Below are positions 55,373 through 63,001 of a DNA stretch of 64,000 bases, one piece after another. Both the position numbers and the translations under genes were made by a program. The DNA is from VXNE01 sp965203615 (GTDB taxonomy: Bacteria > Pseudomonadota > Gammaproteobacteria > Pseudomonadales > Azotimanducaceae). The notes beneath the pieces are model-generated. The model searched no databases. It was not told the origin of the DNA and saw only the letters and a list, made by a program, of their open reading frames with translations. Location of the stretch: the NCBI GenBank assembly GCA_965203615.1, contig OZ241900.1, positions 3,906,001-3,970,000 of the forward strand, given 5' to 3'. The first letter of the stretch is position 1, and each line of letters begins with the position of its first letter.

Positions 55373-55426
55373 GTAAAGTAACAGACGGCTGATGCAAGGT
55401 ACAATCTCGCCTCGATTCAGGGATCT

Positions 55427-56419
55427 ATGGCGGATAGCAGAGTGACGCTCAAGGTCACGAAAGAGGAGAACATCAGTGGCGACCGAGTGGTCGCTAGCCA
55501 GGGATTCGGTCGGATCAATGCCGGGTTCGCGGTGCATTTCGAGCCGGAGGGGCAGGGGGGCGCCGCCCGTGACTTTTTCGGGAAGCACGGGTTCGTCGTT
55601 CTGGACGATTGCCTGGGTCTGGACGAGATCGCGCACCTGAACGAGTTTTACGACCGTACGCAACGCGAGCGGCCCAAAGCCTGGGGCCTCTCGGGTGAAA
55701 GAAGGCACTTCCAAAGGAACGCGGGCATCATGTTCTCGCAGCCGCTGCTCGACTATCCGGAGCTCGATCCCTACACCCAACACCCGCGCTCCTACCCGGT
55801 GGTCGCCCGGATCCTGGGTGGCGAAGACCGGGTTCGCTTCAGCGAGTTCAACTTTCGCGAGACGCCGACGGATGCCGGCAAGGGCGCCATGAACTTCCAC
55901 CACGACCGGGTTGCTCCCGACCGCTTCGACCGCAAGCCCTATAACCCCTGTGACTGGCTATGCGCGATCCACTACCTGACCGACGTGGATGAGACCACGC
56001 CGGCGTTCTGCGTCGTCCCGAGAAGCAACCGCTACGCAACGCTTCGGGACGCGTTCGAGGGACTGGGCGCGGACTATCACGAGGTGCCTGTCCATGGACC
56101 GGCGGGCACCTGCGTGCTGTATGACACCGCGATCTTCCATACCCGGTTCGACGGTGACGGCAGGAAGCGTCGCCGCACCTGGCACCAGTACTATGCGCGT
56201 GGAGGATGGCTCAGGAGCTGGCGGCCGGGCGTCCGCCGCTACGTGCGTCCACCCGCGCCGGTCCTGACCGACTGGAACCTGTTTCCGGAACGCCTGGCCC
56301 TGCATCCGGATCCCGACAAACGCCTGTTCTTCTCCCACTGGAACACCGCCCAGTGCGAGTGGGTCGCGTCCGGGTTCGATCGGGACGTGCGGCGGATAAT
56401 GCCGCGCGGCGAATATTGA
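55427..56419 (+). CDS. Phytanoyl-CoA dioxygenase (PhyH) family protein
   Basis: 330 residues. FFGKHGFVVLDDCL opens the fold (about 50). Iron ligands are H158 and D160 (NFHHDRV) and H238 (AIFHTRF), with Arg248 following, so the enzyme looks complete. The first 45 residues are not family-like, so the true start may be an internal codon. Divergent from the AAA_14 ATPase, convergent with the Tat-exported gene. The substrate is unknown. Confidence 0.8.
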   Translation: MADSRVTLKVTKEENISGDRVVASQGFGRINAGFAVHFEPEGQGGAARDFFGKHGFVVLDDCLGLDEIAHLNEFYDRTQRERPKAWGLSGERRHFQRNAGIMFSQPLLDYPELDPYTQHPRSYPVVARILGGEDRVRFSEFNFRETPTDAGKGAMNFHHDRVAPDRFDRKPYNPCDWLCAIHYLTDVDETTPAFCVVPRSNRYATLRDAFEGLGADYHEVPVHGPAGTCVLYDTAIFHTRFDGDGRKRRRTWHQYYARGGWLRSWRPGVRRYVRPPAPVLTDWNLFPERLALHPDPDKRLFFSHWNTAQCEWVASGFDRDVRRIMPRGEY

Positions 56420-56451
56420 GCTTGCAGGACCGGTAGCCCGGCCTCTCTCCC

Positions 56452-56955
56452 TCAGGCGTCGAGCACGTAGCGAATCATCACGCGCGAACCGTCGACCAGG
56501 CCTTCATGGAACCGTGGTCCCCACCTGCTCCATCCGGTATCCGCGTACTTGCCGCCCATCGTCTCCAGGATGCGTGCGTGAACAGCCGCGTCCGTTTCGA
56601 TCGAGGCCGTGGCCATGAATTCCGGTGCGTCGCGAAAGGCGCCGTCGGCCCGGGTCCATACGCCGAAATCCCCGACCCAGATTCGGGCGCTGGTCAGGCC
56701 CTGCCGTACCGCCTGCGCGCGCCAGGCATCGGGCGGCGTGACGACATAGACGTTGCCGGCATCGTGGGCGAACCAGATCTCGGCCTTGCAGCGGCTCTCG
56801 TCGCCATTGCTCTTGATCGGCGTGAGATATACGAGCCGGGAAGTGTTCAGCTTGTCTGCCGCGGTCGCGGCTTCGTCCGCCCAGGCGGCGCGAGAAAGCA
56901 AGGGAATGGCCGGTGCCAGCGAGATGCCGGCGAGAATGGTTCTGCGCGTGGTCAT
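56452..56955 (-). CDS. Tat-exported FMN-binding-like protein (DUF2255 type)
   Basis: 167 residues. It opens with a twin-arginine signal (TTRRTILAGISLAPAIPLLSRAAWA). The mature part has the pattern of the pyridoxamine-phosphate-oxidase-like/DUF2255 group (SRLVYLTPI, AEIWFAHDAGNVYVVTPP, ARIWVGDFGVW). A Tat signal suggests export folded with a cofactor, probably a flavin or deazaflavin. The exact activity is unknown. Confidence 0.65.
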   Translation of the reverse strand: MTTRRTILAGISLAPAIPLLSRAAWADEAATAADKLNTSRLVYLTPIKSNGDESRCKAEIWFAHDAGNVYVVTPPDAWRAQAVRQGLTSARIWVGDFGVWTRADGAFRDAPEFMATASIETDAAVHARILETMGGKYADTGWSRWGPRFHEGLVDGSRVMIRYVLDA

Positions 56956-57027
56956 GCGGTGGTCATCTCCGATGGGGATATGGAGTATTTATCGCAGATC
57001 CCAATGCCGGACAAGGGAATAGGGCAC

Positions 57028-58113
57028 CTACTTCCAATCCGCTGCCTGCCGCAGCGACTCCACGTGATAGTCGAACCACACGTCGCGGTACCTGTCGAGG
57101 ATCGGCTTCTTCCTGTGGCCCAGGCCTTCGATCTCCATGTACGTGTGGTCCACGTCAGCCTCCAGCAAGGCGTGGTGGAAATCCCTGATGGTTGCGAGGT
57201 GGCCCGTATCCTGTGTCCCGCACCACATTTGAATGCGCAGTTTGCCCTTGATGTCACCCAGGTTCTTCTTGAGCAGTTCGTAGGCATCGTTGTCGATGTA
57301 GTTCTGCCGGTCGGGGCCAAGGTAGTTGTTGGGGTACGTGTCCGGCGCCGACGGGTCGAAGTGCGCGAGGGTGCGCGGCACGTTGCCCGCCAGGTTGAAC
57401 AGCGAACAGAACAGGTTCGGGTATTTCATCGCCAGTCGCGTTGCGCCGCGGCCTCCCATGCTGTGCCCCTCGATGCACCGCCCCTTGCGCGCATCGATCG
57501 TGCGCCAGGTCGCGTCGATGTGGGGAATCAGTTCGCGAATGATGAGCGTCTCGCTCTGGAAGCGCCTGTCGTGGGAGCCCTCAGCCGGGGAAGCGTCCCC
57601 GACCGCTGACGCGTGAGGAAGTGCAGGCGTTCCCTCCATCGGCGGAGGCGTACTTCCATGAAAGTGCCCCACAGCCGCAGCCTTCGGCTTCGCCTGTGGC
57701 CCGGCCCCGCTCGTCGCGCATGGACCAATCGCCGCCGGTCGCTGGCGCTCCCCGGAGGCATTTGTTCCATGCGAGTCCTTGTAGAACGTGCGCATGCCGC
57801 CGTTGGGTAGCACTGCGATCATGGCGGGCCAGCGCCCCTCGCGAATCCCGGCATCGAGCACCCGCACGTCGTCGAAGCCATGCAACTCGTTGTCGCCGGC
57901 GCCATGCAGGTTGTAGATCACCGGGTAGCGCTTGTCCGCCCGGGCATCGTAGTTCGGCGGCAGGTAGATGCAGTAGCCAACATCGGTTTCGTGCGCCATG
58001 GAGTAGAACGTGTGGTGTGTCACGCCAGCGGGCAATTGGTTCGCCGAATGGTCCGCCGCGGGTTTGTTGACCCAGACGGCCGACGGACCGGGCGGTTGTT
58101 GCCTGAGGACCAC
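57028..58113 (-). CDS. Esterase of the alpha/beta-hydrolase (EsterD-like) type with in-frame repeat insertion
   Basis: About 361 residues. The GTG at 58113 was chosen for its GGGGAGG site; an ATG at 58164 would overlap the previous gene. The esterase pattern is clear: RYPVIYNLHGAGDNE, AVLPNGGMRTFYKDSH, and the nucleophile elbow GHSMGGRG, with a late His in GLGHRKK. Between YKDSH and the expected RFQSETLIIRELIPHID lies a foreign stretch of about 67 residues whose first 39 are repeat copy E translated. It sits in a surface loop before the nucleophile, and the frame is kept. Either the protein tolerates the loop or it is a recent, still-open pseudogene. Confidence 0.8.
   Translation of the reverse strand: MVLRQQPPGPSAVWVNKPAADHSANQLPAGVTHHTFYSMAHETDVGYCIYLPPNYDARADKRYPVIYNLHGAGDNELHGFDDVRVLDAGIREGRWPAMIAVLPNGGMRTFYKDSHGTNASGERQRPAAIGPCATSGAGPQAKPKAAAVGHFHGSTPPPMEGTPALPHASAVGDASPAEGSHDRRFQSETLIIRELIPHIDATWRTIDARKGRCIEGHSMGGRGATRLAMKYPNLFCSLFNLAGNVPRTLAHFDPSAPDTYPNNYLGPDRQNYIDNDAYELLKKNLGDIKGKLRIQMWCGTQDTGHLATIRDFHHALLEADVDHTYMEIEGLGHRKKPILDRYRDVWFDYHVESLRQAADWK
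57656..57771 (+). repeat. Dispersed two-hairpin repeat, copy E, inside esterase CDS
   Basis: Plus-strand orientation, from CCATGAAAGTGCCCCACAG to GGCATTTGTTCCATG, and opposite to the host gene. Nearly the same as copies A and D through GGCTTCGCCTGTGGCCCGG and GTCGCTGGCGCTCCCCGG. It adds no stop codon in the host frame. A further 85 or so bases on its low-coordinate side (57571-57655) are also foreign to the esterase family. Confidence 0.88.
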
Positions 58114-58115
58114 CG

Positions 58116-59996
58116 CTACCTCCCCGCCAGCGCCAGTCTGCGGACCCTGTCGGGATCGATCCACCAGCTATCCAGGATGCGCACGGCGCTGCCGGTCAGG
58201 TACTCGTACTTGGCGACGGCCTCGTGCTCCGGCCTCTCGAACTTGTCCCAGCGCACGAATCGCTCCTCGTCCGGGATTTGCAACGGTATGTGGTAGAAGC
58301 CCCACAGCAGCACGCGATCGAGCGCCCGGCAGGCGGTCATGGCTTCTTCGATTGTCCCCGCCCTCTGCTCCGCTTTTTCGATGAGCGCATCGACGATGGG
58401 ATCGCGCAGCCCGGCCATGTTCCCGCCAAGCTCCAGGTCGGCGGTGCCGGAGCCAAAGTAACTCCGCAGTTCCCCCAGCGGCGGATTGAGAAAGTCGTGT
58501 CCCCTGACATACGCATCGAAGTTGCGTGCGCGCAAGTGATTCACCCACGCCACGTTTTCCAGCAGCCTCAGCCGCGCGTCTATGCCGAGTGTCTTGAGAG
58601 ACTCGATGTACGGCAGTAGGACCCGACGCTGCGACGGGTTCTGGGTCGTCAACTCCAGTTCGAACGGCTGCCCGGAGGCATTGACCAGGCGCCCCTCCCG
58701 TATCGTCCAACCGGCTTCCGCAAGCAGGTCGCGCGCCCGTTCAAGGGCCGAACGGTGCATCCCGGCGCCGTTCGAGACCGGGAGCTGGAATGCCTCGGTA
58801 AACACCCGCTCCGGGAGACGGTCCCGGTAGGGGGCAAGCAGGGCGAGTTCGGCTTGGCTGGGCAGTCCGCTCGCGGCAAAGGACGAGTTGGCGAAGTAGC
58901 TCAGCGCGCGCGACTGTGAGCCGTATTGGAAGACCCGGTTCTGCCACTCGAAATCGAGCGCCAGCGTCAGCGCCTCGCGGACCCGTACGTCCCGCAGTCT
59001 TTCGCGATCGAGATTCAGCACGATCGCCAATGCGGGACCGATGAACTTCTGCAGGGACCGCGTTTCCATGATGAGGAATCCCGCCTCTACTGCCGGGGTT
59101 TCGTAGGACGAAGCCCAGTGCCGAATGTCGGCTTCGAAGTAGATGTCGAACAGCCCCTTGCGAATGGCCTCCCTGGCCACCGTCGCGTCGCGATAGACGT
59201 CGTACTGGATGACATCGAAGTTGTACCGACCCCGATTCACGGGGATATCCCGACCCCAGTAGTTTTCAACGCGCTCGTAACGGACAAAGTCGTGATCAAA
59301 GTCGGCCACGCGATAGGGGCCGCTGCCCACCGGCGGCACCAGGGTGAGGGTGCTGGAGTCCTTGTCCGCGTAGTAGTGCGCCGGCCGGATGGGAAACCAG
59401 GTCAGCGCCACCAGGTTCGAGTTGGTGAACTCGCCCCGGTGATGAACGACCATCTCCTTGTCGTTGACTATCTCCAGCGACTCGATCCAGGACTGCAGGT
59501 AGACCTTGCCGAAGGGGAGCTTCAACAGTTCGTCATGGGAGAACTTCACGTCCTTCGTCGTCACCGGCACGCCATCGTGCCAGCGCGCGTCCTTGTGTAT
59601 CCGGACGAAGAGAGACTTCCTGTCGGCGGACAGCGCGACGCCATCGGCAAGCTGGCCATAGAGACCGGACAGTTCGTCCGCCGAACGGATCATCAGCCGG
59701 TCGACCGTTCTGCCGATGCCCTGTGCGCCCGGGACACCCGTTCCGGGGACACCCGCGAAGTTCCGGATGGGCGAGGTTGTCGAGAGCCTCAGTTCGCCGC
59801 CTTTCGGCGCGTCTGGGTTGGCGTATTCGAAGTGCTCGAAGTCGGCGGCATACTTCAGCTCATGCAGCAGCGAGATGCCGTGCTGATAGGCCGGCTGCTC
59901 CGCCATGGAGGCGAGCGCCAGCAGCAGAATCACGCCGGGCAGGCAACGCCTGGGCAGCCTGCCAGGCAGGGAGTCAATCGCAATCTTGTCTCTCAT
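58116..59996 (-). CDS. ABC transporter substrate-binding protein, YejA-like (family 5)
   Basis: 626 residues with an N-terminal secretion signal (CLPGVILLLALASMA). It has the family-5 peptide-binding fold and the YejA-like opening HGISLLHELKYAADFEHFEYANPDAPKGGELRLS, then SGPYRVADFDHDFVRYERVENYWG. It binds oligopeptides or similar solutes in the periplasm for import; no permease or ATPase genes are adjacent, so partners lie elsewhere. Its stop is 2 bases from the esterase start, so the two are co-transcribed. Confidence 0.9.
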   Translation of the reverse strand: MRDKIAIDSLPGRLPRRCLPGVILLLALASMAEQPAYQHGISLLHELKYAADFEHFEYANPDAPKGGELRLSTTSPIRNFAGVPGTGVPGAQGIGRTVDRLMIRSADELSGLYGQLADGVALSADRKSLFVRIHKDARWHDGVPVTTKDVKFSHDELLKLPFGKVYLQSWIESLEIVNDKEMVVHHRGEFTNSNLVALTWFPIRPAHYYADKDSSTLTLVPPVGSGPYRVADFDHDFVRYERVENYWGRDIPVNRGRYNFDVIQYDVYRDATVAREAIRKGLFDIYFEADIRHWASSYETPAVEAGFLIMETRSLQKFIGPALAIVLNLDRERLRDVRVREALTLALDFEWQNRVFQYGSQSRALSYFANSSFAASGLPSQAELALLAPYRDRLPERVFTEAFQLPVSNGAGMHRSALERARDLLAEAGWTIREGRLVNASGQPFELELTTQNPSQRRVLLPYIESLKTLGIDARLRLLENVAWVNHLRARNFDAYVRGHDFLNPPLGELRSYFGSGTADLELGGNMAGLRDPIVDALIEKAEQRAGTIEEAMTACRALDRVLLWGFYHIPLQIPDEERFVRWDKFERPEHEAVAKYEYLTGSAVRILDSWWIDPDRVRRLALAGR

Positions 59997-60013
59997 CCTC
60001 CGTCCGATGCGTT

Positions 60014-60099
60014 GCGGCGTGGCCTCTCAGCATCGCAACGCTGGCATCCATCCGATCCTCTCCAGGCCCGTGAAGAATAACTGGTACGTCAATGCGCAG
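60014..60099 (-). pseudogene. Duplicated 3' end of a sugar-isomerase gene (remnant)
   Basis: These 86 bases match 61095-61180, the 3' end of the isomerase gene, without gaps at about 83% identity by eye (15 differences, only one in the first 36 bases). In the minus frame they read VPVILHGPGEDRMDASVAM and then RGHAATH, against VPVILHGLKEDQVDASVAM in the intact gene. No more of the gene is present. Confidence 0.75.
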
Positions 60100-60153
60100 A
60101 TGAGACGTAGTGTGGGTAGTCAAGGGATCATCTCCTGGATTGCAAAAAAGTGG

Positions 60154-60244
60154 TCGATATACATCATTATCGTGAATATCGACAACATGTCCGCTCAAAG
60201 GTCTAGTATAATTGTTTTCAATATTCACCAATTGCGTGAAATAT
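60154..60244 (+). promoter_or_regulatory. AT-rich promoter/operator of the AbiEi gene
   Basis: It contains the inverted repeat TCGATAT (60154-60160)/ATATCGA (60176-60182). It also has facing half-sites GTGAATAT (60172) and ATATTCAC (60221), a further GTGAAATAT at the start codon, and a perfect TATAAT at 60207-60212. AbiEi antitoxins are known to repress their own promoters through inverted repeats, which fits. Confidence 0.55.
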
Positions 60245-61043
60245 GGGTATTGATACACGAAACGCCAGCTTGACCCTCGCGGATGATCTGGTCGCAGATG
60301 GAAAGATCCTCTTTACCTTCCAGGAAGCTCAGATACGCCTCGGACGATCTCGAGCGGCGACGGGCAACGTGCTCAAGCGCATGATCGCCGCGGGCCTCGT
60401 TGATCGCGTCCGGCACGGTCACTACGTCGTCAGGCAACTGGGTGTGCTTGGAACGCCGTCGGTGGCGGAGGAAATTGCTTTGGCGGTGGCGGCGGCATTT
60501 GCCGGAATCCCACATCGAATGGCGTACCGCACGGCTTTGGACGAGCATGACCTGGTCACCCACCCATCGCGATCGATCCAGGTCGCTAGCACCAAGCGAA
60601 TTCGTGCCAAGACATTGTCGGGCCGGCCGCTTCACATCGTTAAGGAATCGGACAGCATGATAGGGGTTGGTGCGATCGTCAGTCAGGAGTCACGCGTCTC
60701 CGATCTCGAACGGGCCCTACTCGACGCCGCCAGACGCCCGACGCTCGTCGGCGGTGCCGCTGTGCTCGCGGAAGCGGTTGCCGCCGGCAGCGCGAGTATC
60801 GATGCCGATCGGCTCACGCGGTACGCACAGACGCTTGGTTGGGCATCAGCCCTGCGTCGAGTCGGTTCGATCGCCGACGCCCTTGCGCTCCAGGGACTGG
60901 CAGGGCGTCTCAACCCCGTAAAGGCCGTTTCAGCGGATCTTGACCTGCAGCCCGGGTCGTCGCAGACGTACGCTTGGCGCGACGCGCGTTGGCGAATGCG
61001 GTGGCCGCAGCCCATCGACGAGATAAGAGCTGTTGTTCGATAA
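60243..61043 (+). CDS. AbiEi-family antitoxin-like transcriptional regulator (no toxin partner)
   Basis: 266 residues. An N-terminal winged helix (ILFTFQEAQIRLGRSRAATGNVLKRMIAAGLVDRVRHGHYVV) and a C-terminal domain with the AbiEi pattern (YRTALDEHDL, IVSQESRVSDLERALLDAARRP) are present. In type IV toxin-antitoxin systems AbiEi is followed at once by the nucleotidyltransferase toxin AbiEii, but here the next gene is convergent and unrelated. It is therefore an orphan: a free regulator or the relic of a lost pair. Its AT-rich upstream region and the duplicated gene end beside it point to acquisition. Confidence 0.78.
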   Translation: MGIDTRNASLTLADDLVADGKILFTFQEAQIRLGRSRAATGNVLKRMIAAGLVDRVRHGHYVVRQLGVLGTPSVAEEIALAVAAAFAGIPHRMAYRTALDEHDLVTHPSRSIQVASTKRIRAKTLSGRPLHIVKESDSMIGVGAIVSQESRVSDLERALLDAARRPTLVGGAAVLAEAVAAGSASIDADRLTRYAQTLGWASALRRVGSIADALALQGLAGRLNPVKAVSADLDLQPGSSQTYAWRDARWRMRWPQPIDEIRAVVR

Positions 61044-61072
61044 GTGCGGTGCTCGACGACCAAACTCTGGCT

Positions 61073-61915
61073 TCATGCTCTTGCCTGGTGCTTCGCGGCG
61101 TGGCCTCTCAGCATCGCGACGCTGGCATCCACCTGGTCTTCCTTGAGCCCGTGGAGAATGACCGGTACGTCAAAGGGCAGGGCGCAGAGCAGCGAGACGT
61201 AGCGCGCGTAATCGAGTTTGCCGGTTCCCGCCGCCAGGTGGCCCGCATCACCGTCCCGATCGAGATCCTTGCCGTGTGCGATGGCGATGTGATCGCCCAG
61301 CAATTCGAACGCCTCGTCGAGTATCTCGGTCATGCGTGGCAGATCGCCTTCGCCGAAGAGATTTGATGCATCCATGACGACTCCGAGACTCGGCGAGCCC
61401 ATCTCGTCGATCAGCCGCCGGGCCCTCTTCGCCGTGGTGACGACATTGTTCACCTCGGGTTCGAAGGCGATGACGACACCCGCCGCTTCCGCGACCGGCA
61501 GTACCTGTTCCAGCGTATTGCACAACACCCGCCAGGTTTCACGTGTCTCGTTGTCGGGATGCCTGCGCCACATGCTGTCGGGGTCCCGGGATCCGGTGCA
61601 CGTCGCGATGACCGAAGTGCCCATGGGGCCACAGGCCGATGTCAGCAACTTCAGTTTCTCTATTGCCTGGCGGCGCTGGGCCTCGTCGACGGCGACCATG
61701 TTGGCCGGCCCGCCCACCGCCGAGACCGTCATGCCGCGCTTTCGGGTTTCCTCGCGGACCATTGGCGCCTTCGCGAGCTTGTCGGCCAGCGGCCCGTCCA
61801 CGTTCACCGACCCCGGGTTGAACTGAAGATGACGGATGTCGTGCCCGAGAATCGCATCGAGCGACTCTTCCAGAGTGGGTCGCGGGAAGTGACCCGACAT
61901 GATTCCTACCTGCAT
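61073..61915 (-). CDS. Sugar phosphate isomerase/epimerase (xylose isomerase-like TIM barrel)
   Basis: 280 residues; the ATG at 61915 follows GAGGACACATC. The AP-endonuclease-2/xylose-isomerase-like barrel shows metal-site residues in AFEPEVNN, VMDASNLF and AHGKDLD, and a closing VPVILHGLKEDQVDASVAM. Such proteins isomerise or epimerise sugars, hydroxypyruvate or inositol-type substrates. It lies downstream of the dioxygenase and the four-carbon acid sugar kinase on the same strand, so a sugar-acid pathway is likely. A broken second copy of its 3' end is at 60014-60099. Confidence 0.87.
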   Translation of the reverse strand: MQVGIMSGHFPRPTLEESLDAILGHDIRHLQFNPGSVNVDGPLADKLAKAPMVREETRKRGMTVSAVGGPANMVAVDEAQRRQAIEKLKLLTSACGPMGTSVIATCTGSRDPDSMWRRHPDNETRETWRVLCNTLEQVLPVAEAAGVVIAFEPEVNNVVTTAKRARRLIDEMGSPSLGVVMDASNLFGEGDLPRMTEILDEAFELLGDHIAIAHGKDLDRDGDAGHLAAGTGKLDYARYVSLLCALPFDVPVILHGLKEDQVDASVAMLRGHAAKHQARA

Positions 61916-62020
61916 GATGTGTCCTCGGTTGTTGCGTCGCCTCTCGCAAGGTGACTCGCGGTTCGGATCCCCCTTGAGAAATGGACCCTGGAGCAATATC
62001 TGCGTATCAGGGCGGGTCCT

Positions 62021-62974
62021 TTAGTTGAAAGGTATTACCACCGAACCCGTGGGACGGGTTTGATCCGGCATGGTGTCGTAGTAGGGGACCGGCTCTGCGA
62101 TGGCGTGCGCAGCCCCGGCCGGATTCGAACCCCATCTTTCGGGAATGACCGTGCCCTTCCTGGCGAGCCTTGCGGCCAACGAGATTCTTCCGGACCGAAT
62201 GTCGGCGTTCCTTCGTAGTTCCGGGTTGGGGCTGCCGAAGTACCCTGGGCGCCACTCCTCTTCCCTGTGCTCATAGGCCAGGCTGCGGTGCAGCAACGCG
62301 GAATGGAATACCGCGAATTCGCCTCTCCTGAACGTCAGTGGGGTGATCCTGTCATGGACCACGTCCGGCATCTCGTCGAACAGGCGCGGCATATCCCTGT
62401 CGAAACCGTCGATGGGCAGATGCGACCCCCTTATGTACTCGATCCTGCCGTGTTCCATGCCCAGATCGGACAGGGCCACGACAAAGGAGAAGTGATTGCT
62501 GGTGTCATGAATCCTGATCGGGTCGTTGCCGTTTTCGATGATGCGATCGTGGTGCCATCGGTTTTCTCCGACGCCTGCGTATTTCGGAAAGAACTTGGTC
62601 TGCCAGAGCACCAGGTCCTTGCCGAAACAGTCGGCCACCACGGACTGCAGGTTGGCGTCGAGAAAGAGTTCCCCTACCACGCCGAACGCCACGTGCCTGT
62701 TGATAAGCGTCGTGTGGCGCAGTTGGTCTTCCTGTCCCGCCAGCGTTGCCAGTGAATTCTGCGCCCGCTGCAGTGCCTGTAGTCCGACGGCCACTTCGGA
62801 CACGGCGTCGAGTATCGACTTGTCCGCCAACTCGAACGGCCCCGCCAGGCCATCCCGCTCCAGTTGATCGGTAAAACGGCGCATTTCCGTCGGTGCAATC
62901 TGCCCGGATGGCGCTGACCGATTGATCCTCTCGTCACGCTTGGCTGTCACGCTGCCGGATGTGTCTGTTGGCAT
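62021..62974 (-). CDS. Phytanoyl-CoA dioxygenase (PhyH) family protein
   Basis: 317 residues. Iron ligands H141 and D143 (NRWHHDRI) and a later His in FHSALLHRS with RSLAYEHR are in the expected order, and SDLGMEHGRIEYIRGSHLP is the usual mid-fold stretch. The first 30 residues are polar and probably disordered. It is 27 bases after the kinase gene and 105 before the isomerase start, so a three-gene unit is plausible. The substrate is unknown, perhaps a sugar acid or derived metabolite. Confidence 0.85.
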   Translation of the reverse strand: MPTDTSGSVTAKRDERINRSAPSGQIAPTEMRRFTDQLERDGLAGPFELADKSILDAVSEVAVGLQALQRAQNSLATLAGQEDQLRHTTLINRHVAFGVVGELFLDANLQSVVADCFGKDLVLWQTKFFPKYAGVGENRWHHDRIIENGNDPIRIHDTSNHFSFVVALSDLGMEHGRIEYIRGSHLPIDGFDRDMPRLFDEMPDVVHDRITPLTFRRGEFAVFHSALLHRSLAYEHREEEWRPGYFGSPNPELRRNADIRSGRISLAARLARKGTVIPERWGSNPAGAAHAIAEPVPYYDTMPDQTRPTGSVVIPFN

Positions 62975-63001
62975 ACTCTCGTCTTCGTGTTTGTCTAGCT
63001 G

